From Isoetes taiwanensis (taxonomy: Eukaryota; Streptophyta; Lycopodiopsida; Isoetales; Isoetaceae), in NCBI GenBank assembly GCA_021234155.1, contig JAJEKV010000002.1, positions 28,077,339-28,141,338 of the forward strand: a DNA stretch of 64,000 nucleotides, written 5' to 3'. The notes beneath the pieces are model-generated. The model saw only the letters and a program-made list of their open reading frames with translations, did not search any database and had not been told where the DNA came from. The position numbers were made by a program, and so were the translations under genes. Positions 53,641 through 62,965 of this stretch are shown one piece after another. Within the stretch, counting starts at the first letter, position 1; each line of letters begins with the position of its first letter.

Positions 53641-54118
53641 TACCGTAATATATACTTACAGCATTGTATTGTAACATGTGATGTGCAAGCTTTTTGAAAT
53701 GGATGAATTTAGAGGTGCTTCTTTCATGGATAGTTTGTATTGCGAATTGTTCTACCTTGGCAACTTGAGCATAGTTTATCTTTGGTTTATAAAAATATAT
53801 GAATACAAGTTTTTAATCGATCCTACGGCACATGTTCTAGTGTGTGCATGTTTCAGTTTTCAAAGAGTTTATGAATATTCTTGCTTAGATTTCCTTACAC
53901 TTTATGAGATTCCCCTAAATTCTGGCTAAAAATTACTATTTTTAGGGACTTTTCAAAAGTTACTATTCTTAGCAACTTTTATTTTAGCTCTCATCAACTC
54001 CCGGCCACGACATTCCAGAACATCCAGCACAAAGTAACCATTCTTCGGAATTTTTTTAGAAATTACTACGTTTAGCAACTTCTATACATTGTTGTATATT
54101 TAAGTGAGCAATACAGAG
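53641..54118. other. AT-rich spacer before the Copia element
   Basis: No gene recognised. A short repeated theme TTTTTAG-ACTTT-AAA-TTACTA occurs at 53938-53975 and 54050-54085. Confidence 0.5.
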
Positions 54119-54123
54119 AATGG
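54119..54123 (+). repeat. Target site duplication, left copy (Copia)
   Basis: AATGG, repeated at 58257-58261 directly after the 3' LTR. Five bases is normal for Copia. Confidence 0.75.
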
Positions 54124-54275
54124 TATTACATGAGGAAACCTAACCCTAACCCTACACGTGACATGGTACCCTAACCCTAATGTCACCCTAGACCTATATA
54201 GGTCATTATTGTGCTCACACACAACACTTCATCTACCTAGAGCGTCTTCTTTCTCACTAGCTTTACACACAAATA
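54124..54275 (+). mobile_element. 5' LTR of the Copia element, 152 bp
   Basis: Starts TATTACATGAGG and ends TTACACACAAATA; identical over all 152 bp to 58105-58256. Borders are supported by the 5-bp target duplication outside and by the primer-binding site directly inside. The ends TATT..AATA are not the usual TG..CA. Contains telo-boxes (AACCCTAACCC), CACGTG at 54155-54160 and a TATATA box at 54195-54200. Confidence 0.85.
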
Positions 54276-54288
54276 TGGTATCAGAGCC
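54276..54288 (+). other. Primer-binding site, initiator-Met tRNA
   Basis: TGGTATCAGAGCC, the standard plant Copia primer-binding site, directly after the 5' LTR. Confidence 0.9.
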
Positions 54289-54576
54289 TTATCTGTGAGA
54301 GAGGAGAGAGGAGAGAGGAGGGAGAAAGGCCTTTTTTTTCTTCAAAAGCAGGGATCTAGGTCGGATTGCCTAGTATTGGGTTCTTTTTTGAAGAAATTGG
54401 ATGAAGTCAGGTTATCTTGCCAAGGTAACTTTTCTGATTGATTGATTTGTAAATCTTTTCACTCAGAAGTGGATTCATGAGGAATCACCATCACAGCACC
54501 TAGATCTGATAGATCCAAGCAGGATCACAATTCAGAAAATCCATCTAGCTTTGCTAGAATTTGTAGAGTTTGCAAT

Positions 54577-54885
54577 ATGTTGGACCCATGGAAATTGGAT
54601 CCCAATCCTCAACTTGATGGCACCAATTTTCAAGGATGGAAAGCTTTCTTCAAAGTTTACCTTGGTTTGCTTAAACTAAAGGCTGTATTTAAACCAGGGT
54701 GGTCTGCTTCAGCTGATGCTACATCTGCCTTGACAGATGACGCTGCCCTTGATCATCTTCTCATGCTCTGTATTCCAGACATCAGAAGGCAGCTTGCTGG
54801 CTTCACAACCTTTCAAGAAGCATGGGATTATCTTGAGAAGACATATGCCTTGAAAGGATTAGGCAGAGTAAAGCATTTCAAATAG
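54577..54885 (+). CDS. Copia gag, N-terminal part, truncated
   Basis: MLDPWKLDPNPQLDGTNFQG, then WKAFFKVYLGLLKLKAVFKP, TDDAALDHLLMLCIPDIRRQ and TFQEAWDYLEKTYALKGLGR. This is the usual Copia gag start (L-G-NF--W---------L--------A----L---------------A---W--L---Y). It stops at 54885, long before the zinc knuckle would be reached. The following sequence is already protease, so gag C-terminus and protease active site are deleted. Role: particle protein. Confidence 0.85.
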   Translation: MLDPWKLDPNPQLDGTNFQGWKAFFKVYLGLLKLKAVFKPGWSASADATSALTDDAALDHLLMLCIPDIRRQLAGFTTFQEAWDYLEKTYALKGLGRVKHFK

Positions 54886-54886
54886 C

Positions 54887-56690
54887 AAATGGAGAGGTCC
54901 TACAATCACACTCCAAAGGTATTATTAATCTTCAGCAAGAGCAAGGCATATGTCCCATCAAAGATGTCTTCCATGTCCCTGATGCTGCAGCCAATTTATT
55001 ATCTGTTTCTACATTTGACAAACAAGGTAAGACTGTTATCTTTGGTGAAGGAAAGATGTATTTAACAAACTTAAGCCCTTGGAAGTTCATTACCCCAGAG
55101 CAGCTTCAGATTAACATGACAGGACACATGAACAAAGGGGGTTTGTATACGGTGGATGGAACGCCTCAAGTCCATGCCTCGGCTTATGTAGCAGCAGACC
55201 TGCATCTAGAAAACTTATGGCATGCACGATTTGGCCATGTTGGAGGACGAGCCATTGGAGAATTAGCGACACTAGGAATGGTAACAGGCCTGCCAAAGCT
55301 CAAGATCACATCATTGGAGTGTCAAGCATGTCATTTGGGTAAGCAAACTCAACGCCCTTTTCCTCAACATGCTGAATTCAGAGCCACTAGTGTTCTTGAG
55401 TTACTTCATATGGATTTATGTTACATGAGACAGGCTTCCCTAGGGGGAGCTCATTGGTTTCTAACCATTGTCGATGATTACAGCAGATTTACTTGGGCAT
55501 TTTGTGTAGCCACAAAGGATAAAGCCTTTCTTAAATTCCAAGAATTTCATTCATATGTGGAAGCAGAATTTGGTACATCACTCAAAGCCGTACGGACTGA
55601 TAATGGAACAGAATTCAAGAATGCCAAGTTTGATGCTTACTTGCTTACGCATAAAATAAGAAGAGAGCTCACAGTACCATATGCCCATGCCCAAAATGGC
55701 GTTGCAGAAAGAAAGAATCGAGCGCTACAGAATTTTGTAAGGACAATGCTCATTCACAAAAACCTTCCATCACATTTTTGGGGGGAAGCAGTTGTTACAG
55801 CAGCCTATTTGGCTAATAGAGCTCCAACTCTAGCAAATCCAACCGGCACTCCATATGAGTTAGCCTATGGACGCAAACCAAATGTGGATAATCTACGAAT
55901 CTTTGGCTGTTTGGCATATTCAGCCATACCTCAAGAGAAGCTCAAGAAGTATGGAAAATTACATCCTAGGGCAATTAAGTGCATCTTTATAGGGTATCCT
56001 ATCAGCCAAAAAGGATGGAAACTATATGATCCAAAAACCAAGACCGTATTCGTCTCGCGAAGTGTAGATTTTGTGGAAAGTGCATCATATTTTGATGAAG
56101 AGCCATCTTTAAAAGAAGAATTTCAGCTCCAAATGATTCAGCATTTATTTGAGCAAAGCATCATCTCTGCTACAAAAGCTGCAGATCCACCAGCAACTAT
56201 TCCTCTTGAGCATGCTGCACCTCAAGATTCGGACTCATCTATGAGTCTTCATGATGAAGTTGAGGATCAACCATGTGTTACAAACACACCAGATCCTCCG
56301 GATCACTCTACTATTGAAAATGCTTCAATAGATGAGGCATTTAACCTGGATTGGAACCCACTCCATCCTCATATTCCAGTTCCACCATCATCTGCCATGC
56401 CTCCTACTGTTGTGCGAAGATCCGAGAGGCTCAAGGCAAAGCAGCAACTTGCTTGCAACAAAGGCTTTTGCAATTATGCCCTCATGACTCAACTTCTTTC
56501 TACATCGATCCTCGCCACCTACAAGCAAGCAACTTTGCCATTCCCATCCGGAATGCAGCTATGCAAGCCGAATATGACATGCTTATGCAAAGAAGGCACT
56601 TGGCGACTTACTCCCAAACCAAGCATGCCAACATGTCATTGGGAACAAATGGGTATATCGGACCAAATACAACTCCGATGGCAAAGATAG
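54887..56690 (+). CDS. Copia pol: protease end, pre-integrase, integrase
   Basis: Opens in frame with ANGEVLQSHSKGIINL and DVFHVPDAAANLLSVSTF, the C-terminal half of a Copia protease; the D-(S/T)-G site is missing. Then GAG-pre-integrase and zinc site (LWHARFGHVGGRAIGEL, CQACHLGK), the integrase core with D in HMDLCYMRQ, D in VRTDNGTEF and E in NGVAERKNR, then RAPTLANPTGTPYEL and FGCLAYSAIP (integrase C-terminal part). All three catalytic residues are present. The linker is acidic, followed by RRSERLKAKQQLACNKGF. A frameshift near 56560 puts the RT in another frame. Confidence 0.9.
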
Positions 56691-56857
56691 CAAAGCACAA
56701 GGCCGGACTTGTGGCCAAGGGATATGCCCAAGAATTTGGCATTGACTATCTGAGATGTTTTTGCCTGTCGCGAATGCCTACCATTCGAAAGCAGCTATTG
56801 CATTACTGCCGCATGTGCTGGCCCATCTATCAGCTAGACTTTAAAAGTGCCTTTTAA
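56560..56857 (+). pseudogene. Copia reverse transcriptase, first part, frameshifted
   Basis: The frame 56351-56857 takes over with MQAEYDMLMQRRHLATYSQT, matching A--EY--L-----W-LV, and then KHKAGLVAKGYAQEFGIDYL (K-RLVAKG--Q--G-D), ending PIYQLDFKSAF, the D-(V-K)-AF motif with the first RT Asp. The reading then stops at TAA 56855, so it is separated from the rest of RT. Some codons between them (a V--A piece) are compressed. Confidence 0.8.
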
Positions 56858-57700
56858 ATGGAGACCCTGCGGGAAACCATTTTATATGGAGCAACCTCGG
56901 GGATTTGTGAAAAGGGAGAAGAATCACTTGTCTCCGCCACCTCGAAGGAAAAAAGCTTGTATGGCCCCACGGCAGCCCCGAGATGTTGGCACAACAAGAT
57001 CAATGCTTTTTTATTGAACATTGGCTTCAAACGGTCCACGGCAGATCCTAGTCTCTATTATAAGAAAGCTGATGCTAAAATATGTATTTTGGTTCTTTAT
57101 GTGGATGATTCAATCATCACAGGGGATGCAACATCTACCATTGCAGATTTAAAAGCGCATCTTGCACGCTCCTTTGAGGTCACAGACCTAGGACTTTTAC
57201 ATTATTGCCTAGGAATTGAAGTATGGCAAAAAGACACCTCCATTATGCTCACTCAGACCAAATACATAAAGGAAGTGTTAGACAGATTTCATATGGATGC
57301 ATCCAAGCCAGTTCCTGCTCCATACGAACAAGGTAATAAACTTACCTTGGACACTAATGGTGAATCATGTGATACAAAATTGTTTCGACAATTAGTTGGA
57401 TCTCTCATCTATATCACCATTACTAGGCCAGACATCGTGTTTGCAGTTGGGCAAGTCAGCCGGTTTATGCAACACCCAAAGATGAGTCACTGGAGAGCAG
57501 CAAAGCGAATTCTAGCATATTTGCAAGGCACCATGTTTGAAGGAATTACTTACTTTCAAAATCAAGCGCCTGTGTTGTCCTTCTACACCGATGCAGATTT
57601 TGCATCCCATGACTATGAAACAAGGAAGTCTACCACGGGATTTGTCTCTTTCTTTGGGAAAAGTCCAATTCTGTGGGCCTCTAAAAGCGATCTACAATGA
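56858..57700 (+). CDS. Copia reverse transcriptase, second part
   Basis: Frame of 280 codons: KSLYGPTAAPRCWHNKINAF (KSLYGLKQAPR-W), LNIGFKRSTADPSLYY, ICILVLYVDDSIITG (catalytic YVDD), DLGLLHYCLGIEV, IMLTQTKYIKEVLDRF, FRQLVGSLIYITITRPDI, HPKMSHWRAAKRILAYLQGT, and then VLSFYTDADFAS, RKSTTGFVSFFGKSPILWAS, the start of RNase H. The YVDD is intact. The frame ends at 57700 by a frameshift in the RNase H motif (SKKQ--V-LS(S/T)-EAEY). Confidence 0.9.
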   Translation: METLRETILYGATSGICEKGEESLVSATSKEKSLYGPTAAPRCWHNKINAFLLNIGFKRSTADPSLYYKKADAKICILVLYVDDSIITGDATSTIADLKAHLARSFEVTDLGLLHYCLGIEVWQKDTSIMLTQTKYIKEVLDRFHMDASKPVPAPYEQGNKLTLDTNGESCDTKLFRQLVGSLIYITITRPDIVFAVGQVSRFMQHPKMSHWRAAKRILAYLQGTMFEGITYFQNQAPVLSFYTDADFASHDYETRKSTTGFVSFFGKSPILWASKSDLQ

Positions 57701-58049
57701 GCCCTCAAAGACTACCGAAGCGTAATTGAAAGCACTGTGGTATGTGGGATTTCAAGAAATGACCTGGATGCTCACTCTTTTTCATGATATGGGAGTACAA
57801 GTCAAGGAAGCCACTATGCTAGTGGATAATTCTGGGGCTATCGCCTTGACCAAAGATCAGAAATACCATCCCTTAACAAAGCATTTAGACACTCAGTTAT
57901 GCTTTATGAGGGAGCAGCTCGATAATACCATCATAACTCTGCAGTATTGTGCTACACGCAAGCAACTAGCTGATGGGCTGACAAAACCTCTCAGTGGCAC
58001 TAAACTTCAGCAGATGAAGCAGTCTTTAAGGCTGCAGCAGAGCCACTGA
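57701..58049 (+). pseudogene. Copia RNase H, end of pol
   Basis: Shifted frame: LKALWYVGFQEMTWMLTLFH, then ATMLVDNSGAIALTKDQKYH (DN--AI-L--NP--H-R-KHI), KHLDTQLCFMREQL and ATRKQLADGLTKPLSGTKL. Stop at 58047-58049. These are the final motifs of Copia RNase H. Active-site region EAEY is lost in the frameshift. Confidence 0.85.
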
Positions 58050-58092
58050 ATGTTTTCTTTCTGCTATTTCTTTTTTTGTTGTTAGGGTTCAG

Positions 58093-58104
58093 TTTCAGGA
58101 GGAG
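58093..58104 (+). other. Polypurine tract of the Copia element
   Basis: TTTCAGGAGGAG directly before the 3' LTR. Short but in the right place. Confidence 0.65.
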
Positions 58105-58256
58105 TATTACATGAGGAAACCTAACCCTAACCCTACACGTGACATGGTACCCTAACCCTAATGTCACCCTAGACCTATATAGGTCATTATTGTGCTCACA
58201 CACAACACTTCATCTACCTAGAGCGTCTTCTTTCTCACTAGCTTTACACACAAATA
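58105..58256 (+). mobile_element. 3' LTR of the Copia element, 152 bp
   Basis: Identical to 54124-54275 without a single difference. The polyadenylation and promoter elements are therefore the same. Followed by the target duplication AATGG (58257-58261). Confidence 0.85.
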
Positions 58257-58261
58257 AATGG

Positions 58262-58855
58262 TGTAGCTGGTATGAGCTACAAAGTCATTCTAATATTGAG
58301 ACAACCCCTGTTTGTTTAATAGAAAAGTATTATGTCTCACACAACCCCTGTCATTCTAATAGTGTCATGTTTGTCTAATAAGAAAGTATTATGTCTCACA
58401 CAACCCCTTTCATGAGAGGTGGATTGACGCAATACGCATCTTTTGCAAACCGAACTTTAGTTGTTAATGATAAGTTAAGCAATACTTGTGAATAAACTTA
58501 TTAAGAAATTAAATGACAAAAACACTTGCAATATTGGGAGGATGGGTGAACACTGGAGTTGAAAATAAATGTGTCTCTTCAATTTAAAACATCTTCCGCT
58601 AGGTAAGATGAAGCCCCTATCAGAATCGTTGTGAAATATTAATTATTTTCATGAATTATCAAGCAAAAGAAGGTAGGCCTTTCTGCCAGGGGGAAGGGAG
58701 GCCAATCGAATAACCAAGTTGGTGTGAAGTTGGGATCAAGCGTAGCGAGGGAGAGTAGCTTCACGAACGAATGTTATTATATTGAAAATTAATCATTACG
58801 AAGGCGTTAATGAAATTTGAAATTTCATATATGGGTCCTCTAATGCTTGTTTAGT
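58262..58855. other. Spacer with a two-copy repeat
   Basis: AAAGTATTATGTCTCACACA followed by ACCCCT occurs at 58324 and 58383, period 59 bp. No gene recognised. Confidence 0.5.
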
Positions 58856-58946
58856 GCTGGAGAGAATGAGAATGAGAATGAGAATGAGAATGAGAACGAG
58901 AATGAGAATGAGAATGAGAATGAGAATGATTTTTTATCGTCCACTG

Positions 58947-59057
58947 AGGCCAATCGGCCTATGGGACCCATAAGGAGCGCAGCAAACTTATTACTGTCCG
59001 GGTTAAAAAACCCCCGCCCCGAAGGGTTTTCGAGGGAAAAACCGTGGCAGTAATAAG
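58947..59057 (-). repeat. Conserved 3' hairpins of the LINE (copy at 59 kb)
   Basis: Hairpin 2: AGGCC (58947-58951) with GGCCT (58956-58960). Hairpin 1: CTTATTACTG (58987-58996) with CAGTAATAAG (59048-59057), perfect over 10 bp. Inner AAAAAACCC/GGGTTTT can extend it. Confidence 0.75.
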
Positions 59058-59250
59058 AATGTTGTCAAACTGTACAAGTATACATCAATGTATATATACA
59101 TGTCAAGTGTGTGCCCGAGGACATAGCTGATCTCGCATGTCCATAACCTCCTGAAGGTATGATCCCAGCACCCGTACGGATGCTGTGCTCAATGTCACAT
59201 GTAACGGCTGGCCAGGCCTGACCAACTCAGCATAGCGCGTCCGAATTTGA

Positions 59251-59760
59251 TCATAATGCTGGGCAACTTTGAAGGGTATGAGATTCATCCTCAATGACTC
59301 CTATTTGGCAGCATTGACAGAGCCTGTCCTGGCGTGGCTCACCAATCCATCTGCCCGACTCAATTCGAAGATGATGTGCCCCTGTGCGAATGGAGGCAAT
59401 GAGTCTGCGCCTTTTTATGGGCGAGTGGGTACGCAGGTAGCATTGCGGGCCTCGTTCCAATATGGGATTTATGTGGCACTGGTAGTGTGATGTTTTGACA
59501 TGTTCAAGGGCATTGGCATCCCAAAGCTTGCTGAGGAAGAAAGCGTCAAGATATTGCCCCAAGCTATGGCGATCTGTCTCTGTTTGCACATGTATGCACC
59601 TGTGCTCCTGCACATTCCATCTAGCCAACCATTGAGCTCTCTTTTCCCTCCAGCAGGCCTTGAGGCGCTGCGGCCCCATTGCCATGATATAAGCTAGTTT
59701 AGGGAGACGAGCATCATCCATATTGATCACCTTCTGAAAATAGACCAATGTAGCGATCAA
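59251..59760 (-). CDS. LINE ORF2 C-terminal region with Cys/His zinc site (59 kb copy)
   Basis: Open for 169 codons: VYFQKVINMDDARLPKLAYI, LKACWREKRAQWLARWNVQE, DANALEHVKTSHYQCHINPI, IKRRRLIASIRTGAHHLRIE, RWIGEPRQDRLCQCCQIGVI and EDESHTLQSCPAL. The same motifs and order as at 49.1-49.7 kb, with RWIGEP shared with the 18.7 kb copy. The CQCC..ESHTL..C zinc site is intact. Truncated on both sides by the copy's 5' end and a stop. Confidence 0.75.
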   Translation of the reverse strand: MIATLVYFQKVINMDDARLPKLAYIMAMGPQRLKACWREKRAQWLARWNVQEHRCIHVQTETDRHSLGQYLDAFFLSKLWDANALEHVKTSHYQCHINPILERGPQCYLRTHSPIKRRRLIASIRTGAHHLRIESGRWIGEPRQDRLCQCCQIGVIEDESHTLQSCPAL

Positions 59761-59930
59761 GGGCCGCCCTCTGAAGAGGCAAGAATCTTGTCTCCTGCAG
59801 TAGAATTTGATATGGGACTGTGGACTTCACCCCTAGTGCTCGTACTAAGAAGGCTTTTTGGACCTGCTCCAAGTCATTCCAAGTAGCAAGTGATACTACT
59901 GGGCCCCATACTTCCCAAGTTCCATTCTTT

Positions 59931-62500
59931 CAACCAATTCCGTATATGGCAATAAAATCTAAGGCATGCAATCTTCTTTTCCTAACTGATTGATATGATC
60001 AATGACAGATGATGAGATGCAGTGGGGAAAAGGAAAGTAGCTTTACAAACCTATCGTGAACATTATTATCTCAAGGACACTTTTGTACATAGGTTTATTT
60101 AGTGGAGAAGATTGTATAACTTTTGAAAATATACTACATGGAAAAAATATTTTGATTTGATTAGAGTAGAGTAGATGCAAGCATGTGCACATGTGATTGT
60201 GACATTGACAAACTTAAAGGAATCAAAAGCACCAATTCATTAGCTCTATTGCATTATCATACCCTACTACAAACGGCAAAGAATAATAAATGTTGAAATT
60301 TGAACAGTTTTGCAACCATAGTGCTAATCTATGTTTTCCATCCATCTTTTCACACATTAACAATTAGAATGTAGACCAAAGATCTGCAAATAATTAGAGT
60401 GGAGAACGCAAGATATGCAAGATATCTAGCAGATTCCGCAACATTATTACATCTACATTGTTACAGATGTTAACCCTTTAGAGGTGTTGATTTTTAATCA
60501 AGATTTGGTCTGAGTACCCACTTGCCAAATGCTATATTGAAATAACGTTGTTGTTGTATGGAACTAATGTTGTGTTGTATGGAAATAAAGCTATAGTCTA
60601 CAACAATTTCACATATCAATAGCGTTGCAGGAGCATGTACAAAGGAAATAGAATCAAGATTTAAGAACAGACAATCTCTCTACCTCAATCTTAGCTCTTG
60701 ATAATTGCGGCAAAGAAAACTCTAAATAACAACTATATGCCGACATTTATCCACATATCCACAACCACTAGCGCATACACTTCAAACACTAGAGAAGGTG
60801 GATCCATTTCTGCTAAAGATAATAAACTCTTGCATAACTTCAAATACTGGGAAAGGTGGACCAATTTCTGCTAAAGGTAATGCCATTGAAAACTCTGTGA
60901 TTTCTAATCTTCACAAGCACCAAGTGTGACCCGACCTGAATACCTGTTTGGATCCCTCTACAACCTGGCAAAAGTGCTGCTCAATCTCTATGGTGATGGC
61001 CCTATCCAAACCCAAAATGATCCCGAACCAAGGAACCCAGAATTAAAGAGTTAATATTCAACAAGCCGTTTATCTCCAAAATCAGTGCAGGTATATACTC
61101 ATTTCATTGAATTTCTAGGAACGGCATCCAAAAAAAGCTTGTTTTCTTGATAATGGTACAGAAAGATTTAACCAGACGAATCATGTCTATAATGACTCAA
61201 ATTTATATCTTGCACACGGCATATCTTTCAAATGTAACCAAAGCCGGTAAGGGACAATTAACTTTCACATTCATATTCAACCCATTGCAGACCAAAAATC
61301 AGGAATTCTCTTAATATATACACGTGGCTTTCATGGCTTCCATAACTTCATTGTACTATCGTCATGTAGCAAGAATGAAACATAATACAAAATGTAATGA
61401 AAATATAATATGGCACTACAATTACGAGACAAGATATTATTAAGGGTTGGTTGTTTTCCATTTTGCCCAGCCTGCAGATTTAACGTACTTGCAAAATTGC
61501 TGATTCCACGCCATCTCCCACATTCAATTTGCAAATGGTTAGCAGACTCTCATCTTATGATTTCTATGCTCTACAGGTAAACTATCCAGACTTGTCTATA
61601 CTTGATATCCTCTTCCACCCCATGCGTGCTTGCCCAACCCCATTACAATTGGTTCCGAACATCAGATGCAATAACGATTCACTCTCTTGGTTAAGAAAAG
61701 TTTCTGAAGTCCGCCGATTGCCCATTTCTTACGTTCTTGATACCAGCCCATTTCATGTGATTCTTTTAGTGCTCTGACTGGCAGTCCATATAAGCCTTAG
61801 TAATGTACATGACAAATTCATACAATGCCTCTCTTTTTAATTGCAACGTACCAGTTTCTGCTAGACAAAGAGGTAAAGATTTATTCCACCAACTCAATTC
61901 TTTTGCATTTAATATTTCTTGCCAAAACTGGTTCTTGTGCTTGATACCCATACAAATAACTATCGTGCTAACGCCCTAGACATCTCCAAATTAGAAAGTC
62001 TACTGTTTGATAACCTTTTTGATCTCCCAAAAGCTTAAGATGTTGATATCAACTAATGGAAGAGGTTCATGAAACTGCCCACATGGCTGCAGGAAAGGTC
62101 ATCCTATTGAAGAAGGCAAAATAAGAAGCATGACAATGCATATCTCCAAACTGTCAAGGCTTATATATATGATGTGTACAATCAAAATTGAAGGGTTGTA
62201 AATCATGCCTGTCACAGTCAGATAACTAAGACTTGTTCAAGCGAAACAAAGTGATGATGACAGAACGCACAGGATTACCCAAAACTGACTGCTACATAAA
62301 CAATTAAGGACAGCCTAGATTCATCTCCAAGCTACTTTCGTCCCTTACATAACAGAGTGAACAAAGCGATAAAAACTTGTGACAAGCACACTAGTCTAGA
62401 TGGAGACTATATTCCTTTGATCATGATTACAATGCAATAAGTAGAAGCAACAAGATGCACCTTAATCTTCCGATCACGAGATCCGGATGCAAGCATTTAC
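59931..62500. other. Spacer, no gene recognised
   Basis: A two-copy repeat of 45 bp sits at 60779-60823 and 60837-60881 (ACTTCAAA-ACT-G, AAGGTGGA, TTTCTGCTAAAG). A 46-codon plus-strand frame near 60915-61055 (RPEYLFGSLYNLAKVLLNLY) looks protein-like but is too short to support. The rest is AT-rich. If the JmjN exon at 62.7 kb belongs to a working gene, its next exons should lie here on the minus strand; I could not find them. Confidence 0.4.
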
Positions 62501-62719
62501 GCATCTCTACGCTAAAGGCAATGCATAACACAGCATCATCATGCATCATAAATGCATCCTGCATGAAACCTTAGTTAAACACTTGATCAGACGAAAAGAC
62601 TTCAGATACATTTTGATACATGGTTTATTCAGCTGCCTGCAATGTAAGCAATACCAATCTTCCAAAGGAACAACACAAGAGAGCGAGACACACAATATAA
62701 ATGCTCTTCCCACGGTTTG

Positions 62720-62965
62720 CACAAACGTGTCATATTCCAGCTTAAACGTCTTTGAATTACATGCTGCAGATGTTTCTTGCAAATTCATAGGGAAACGGAA
62801 AGATTGTAGGTCTAAGGCAAACGAAAGTTTCCATGATTCTGGTGGGATAATGCAGAAAAGACCATAGGGCTCTGCCACAAGACGGATTTTGGCTATGAAA
62901 CCTAAAGGGTTCTTGATTTTCTTTGGGCAAAATACATCTGCTTCATATGGACATAACTTGCAAGC
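62720..62965 (-). pseudogene. JmjN-domain exon of KDM5/JARID1 type
   Basis: Minus-strand frame: DVFCPKKIKNPLGFIAKIR, AEPYGLFCIIPPESWKLSFA, LDLQSFRFP, then CNSKTFKLEYDTF. This follows the KDM5-type sequence step by step: (P)VF-PT--EF-(N/D)PL-(Y/F)I-KIR--AE-YGIC-I-PP-SWKPPFALD---F-FPT, and CDSKTFELEYN-FL. About seven residues between FP and CNSKTF are lost, and two in VFYPTEEEF. The ARID, PHD and JmjC parts are not found. In active proteins JmjN packs onto the histone-demethylase JmjC domain. It could be an exon of a larger gene running off the window or, given the lost residues, a pseudogene. Confidence 0.6.

Larger units (their letters stand above)
58861..59930 (-). mobile_element. LINE 3' end, hairpin family, next to (GAGAAT)n
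   Basis: On the plus strand it follows about ten GAGAAT units (58860-58928) and starts TTTTTATCGTCCACTGAGG with hairpin 2 and hairpin 1. The C-terminal ORF2 part follows on the minus strand. Similarity ends near 59930, where ORF2 is cut (5' truncation). Confidence 0.85.

Noticed and set aside
60912-61055. 46-codon frame RPEYLFGSLYNLAKVLLNLY and on
   Set aside because: It looks protein-like but has no start, no neighbours and no recognised family.
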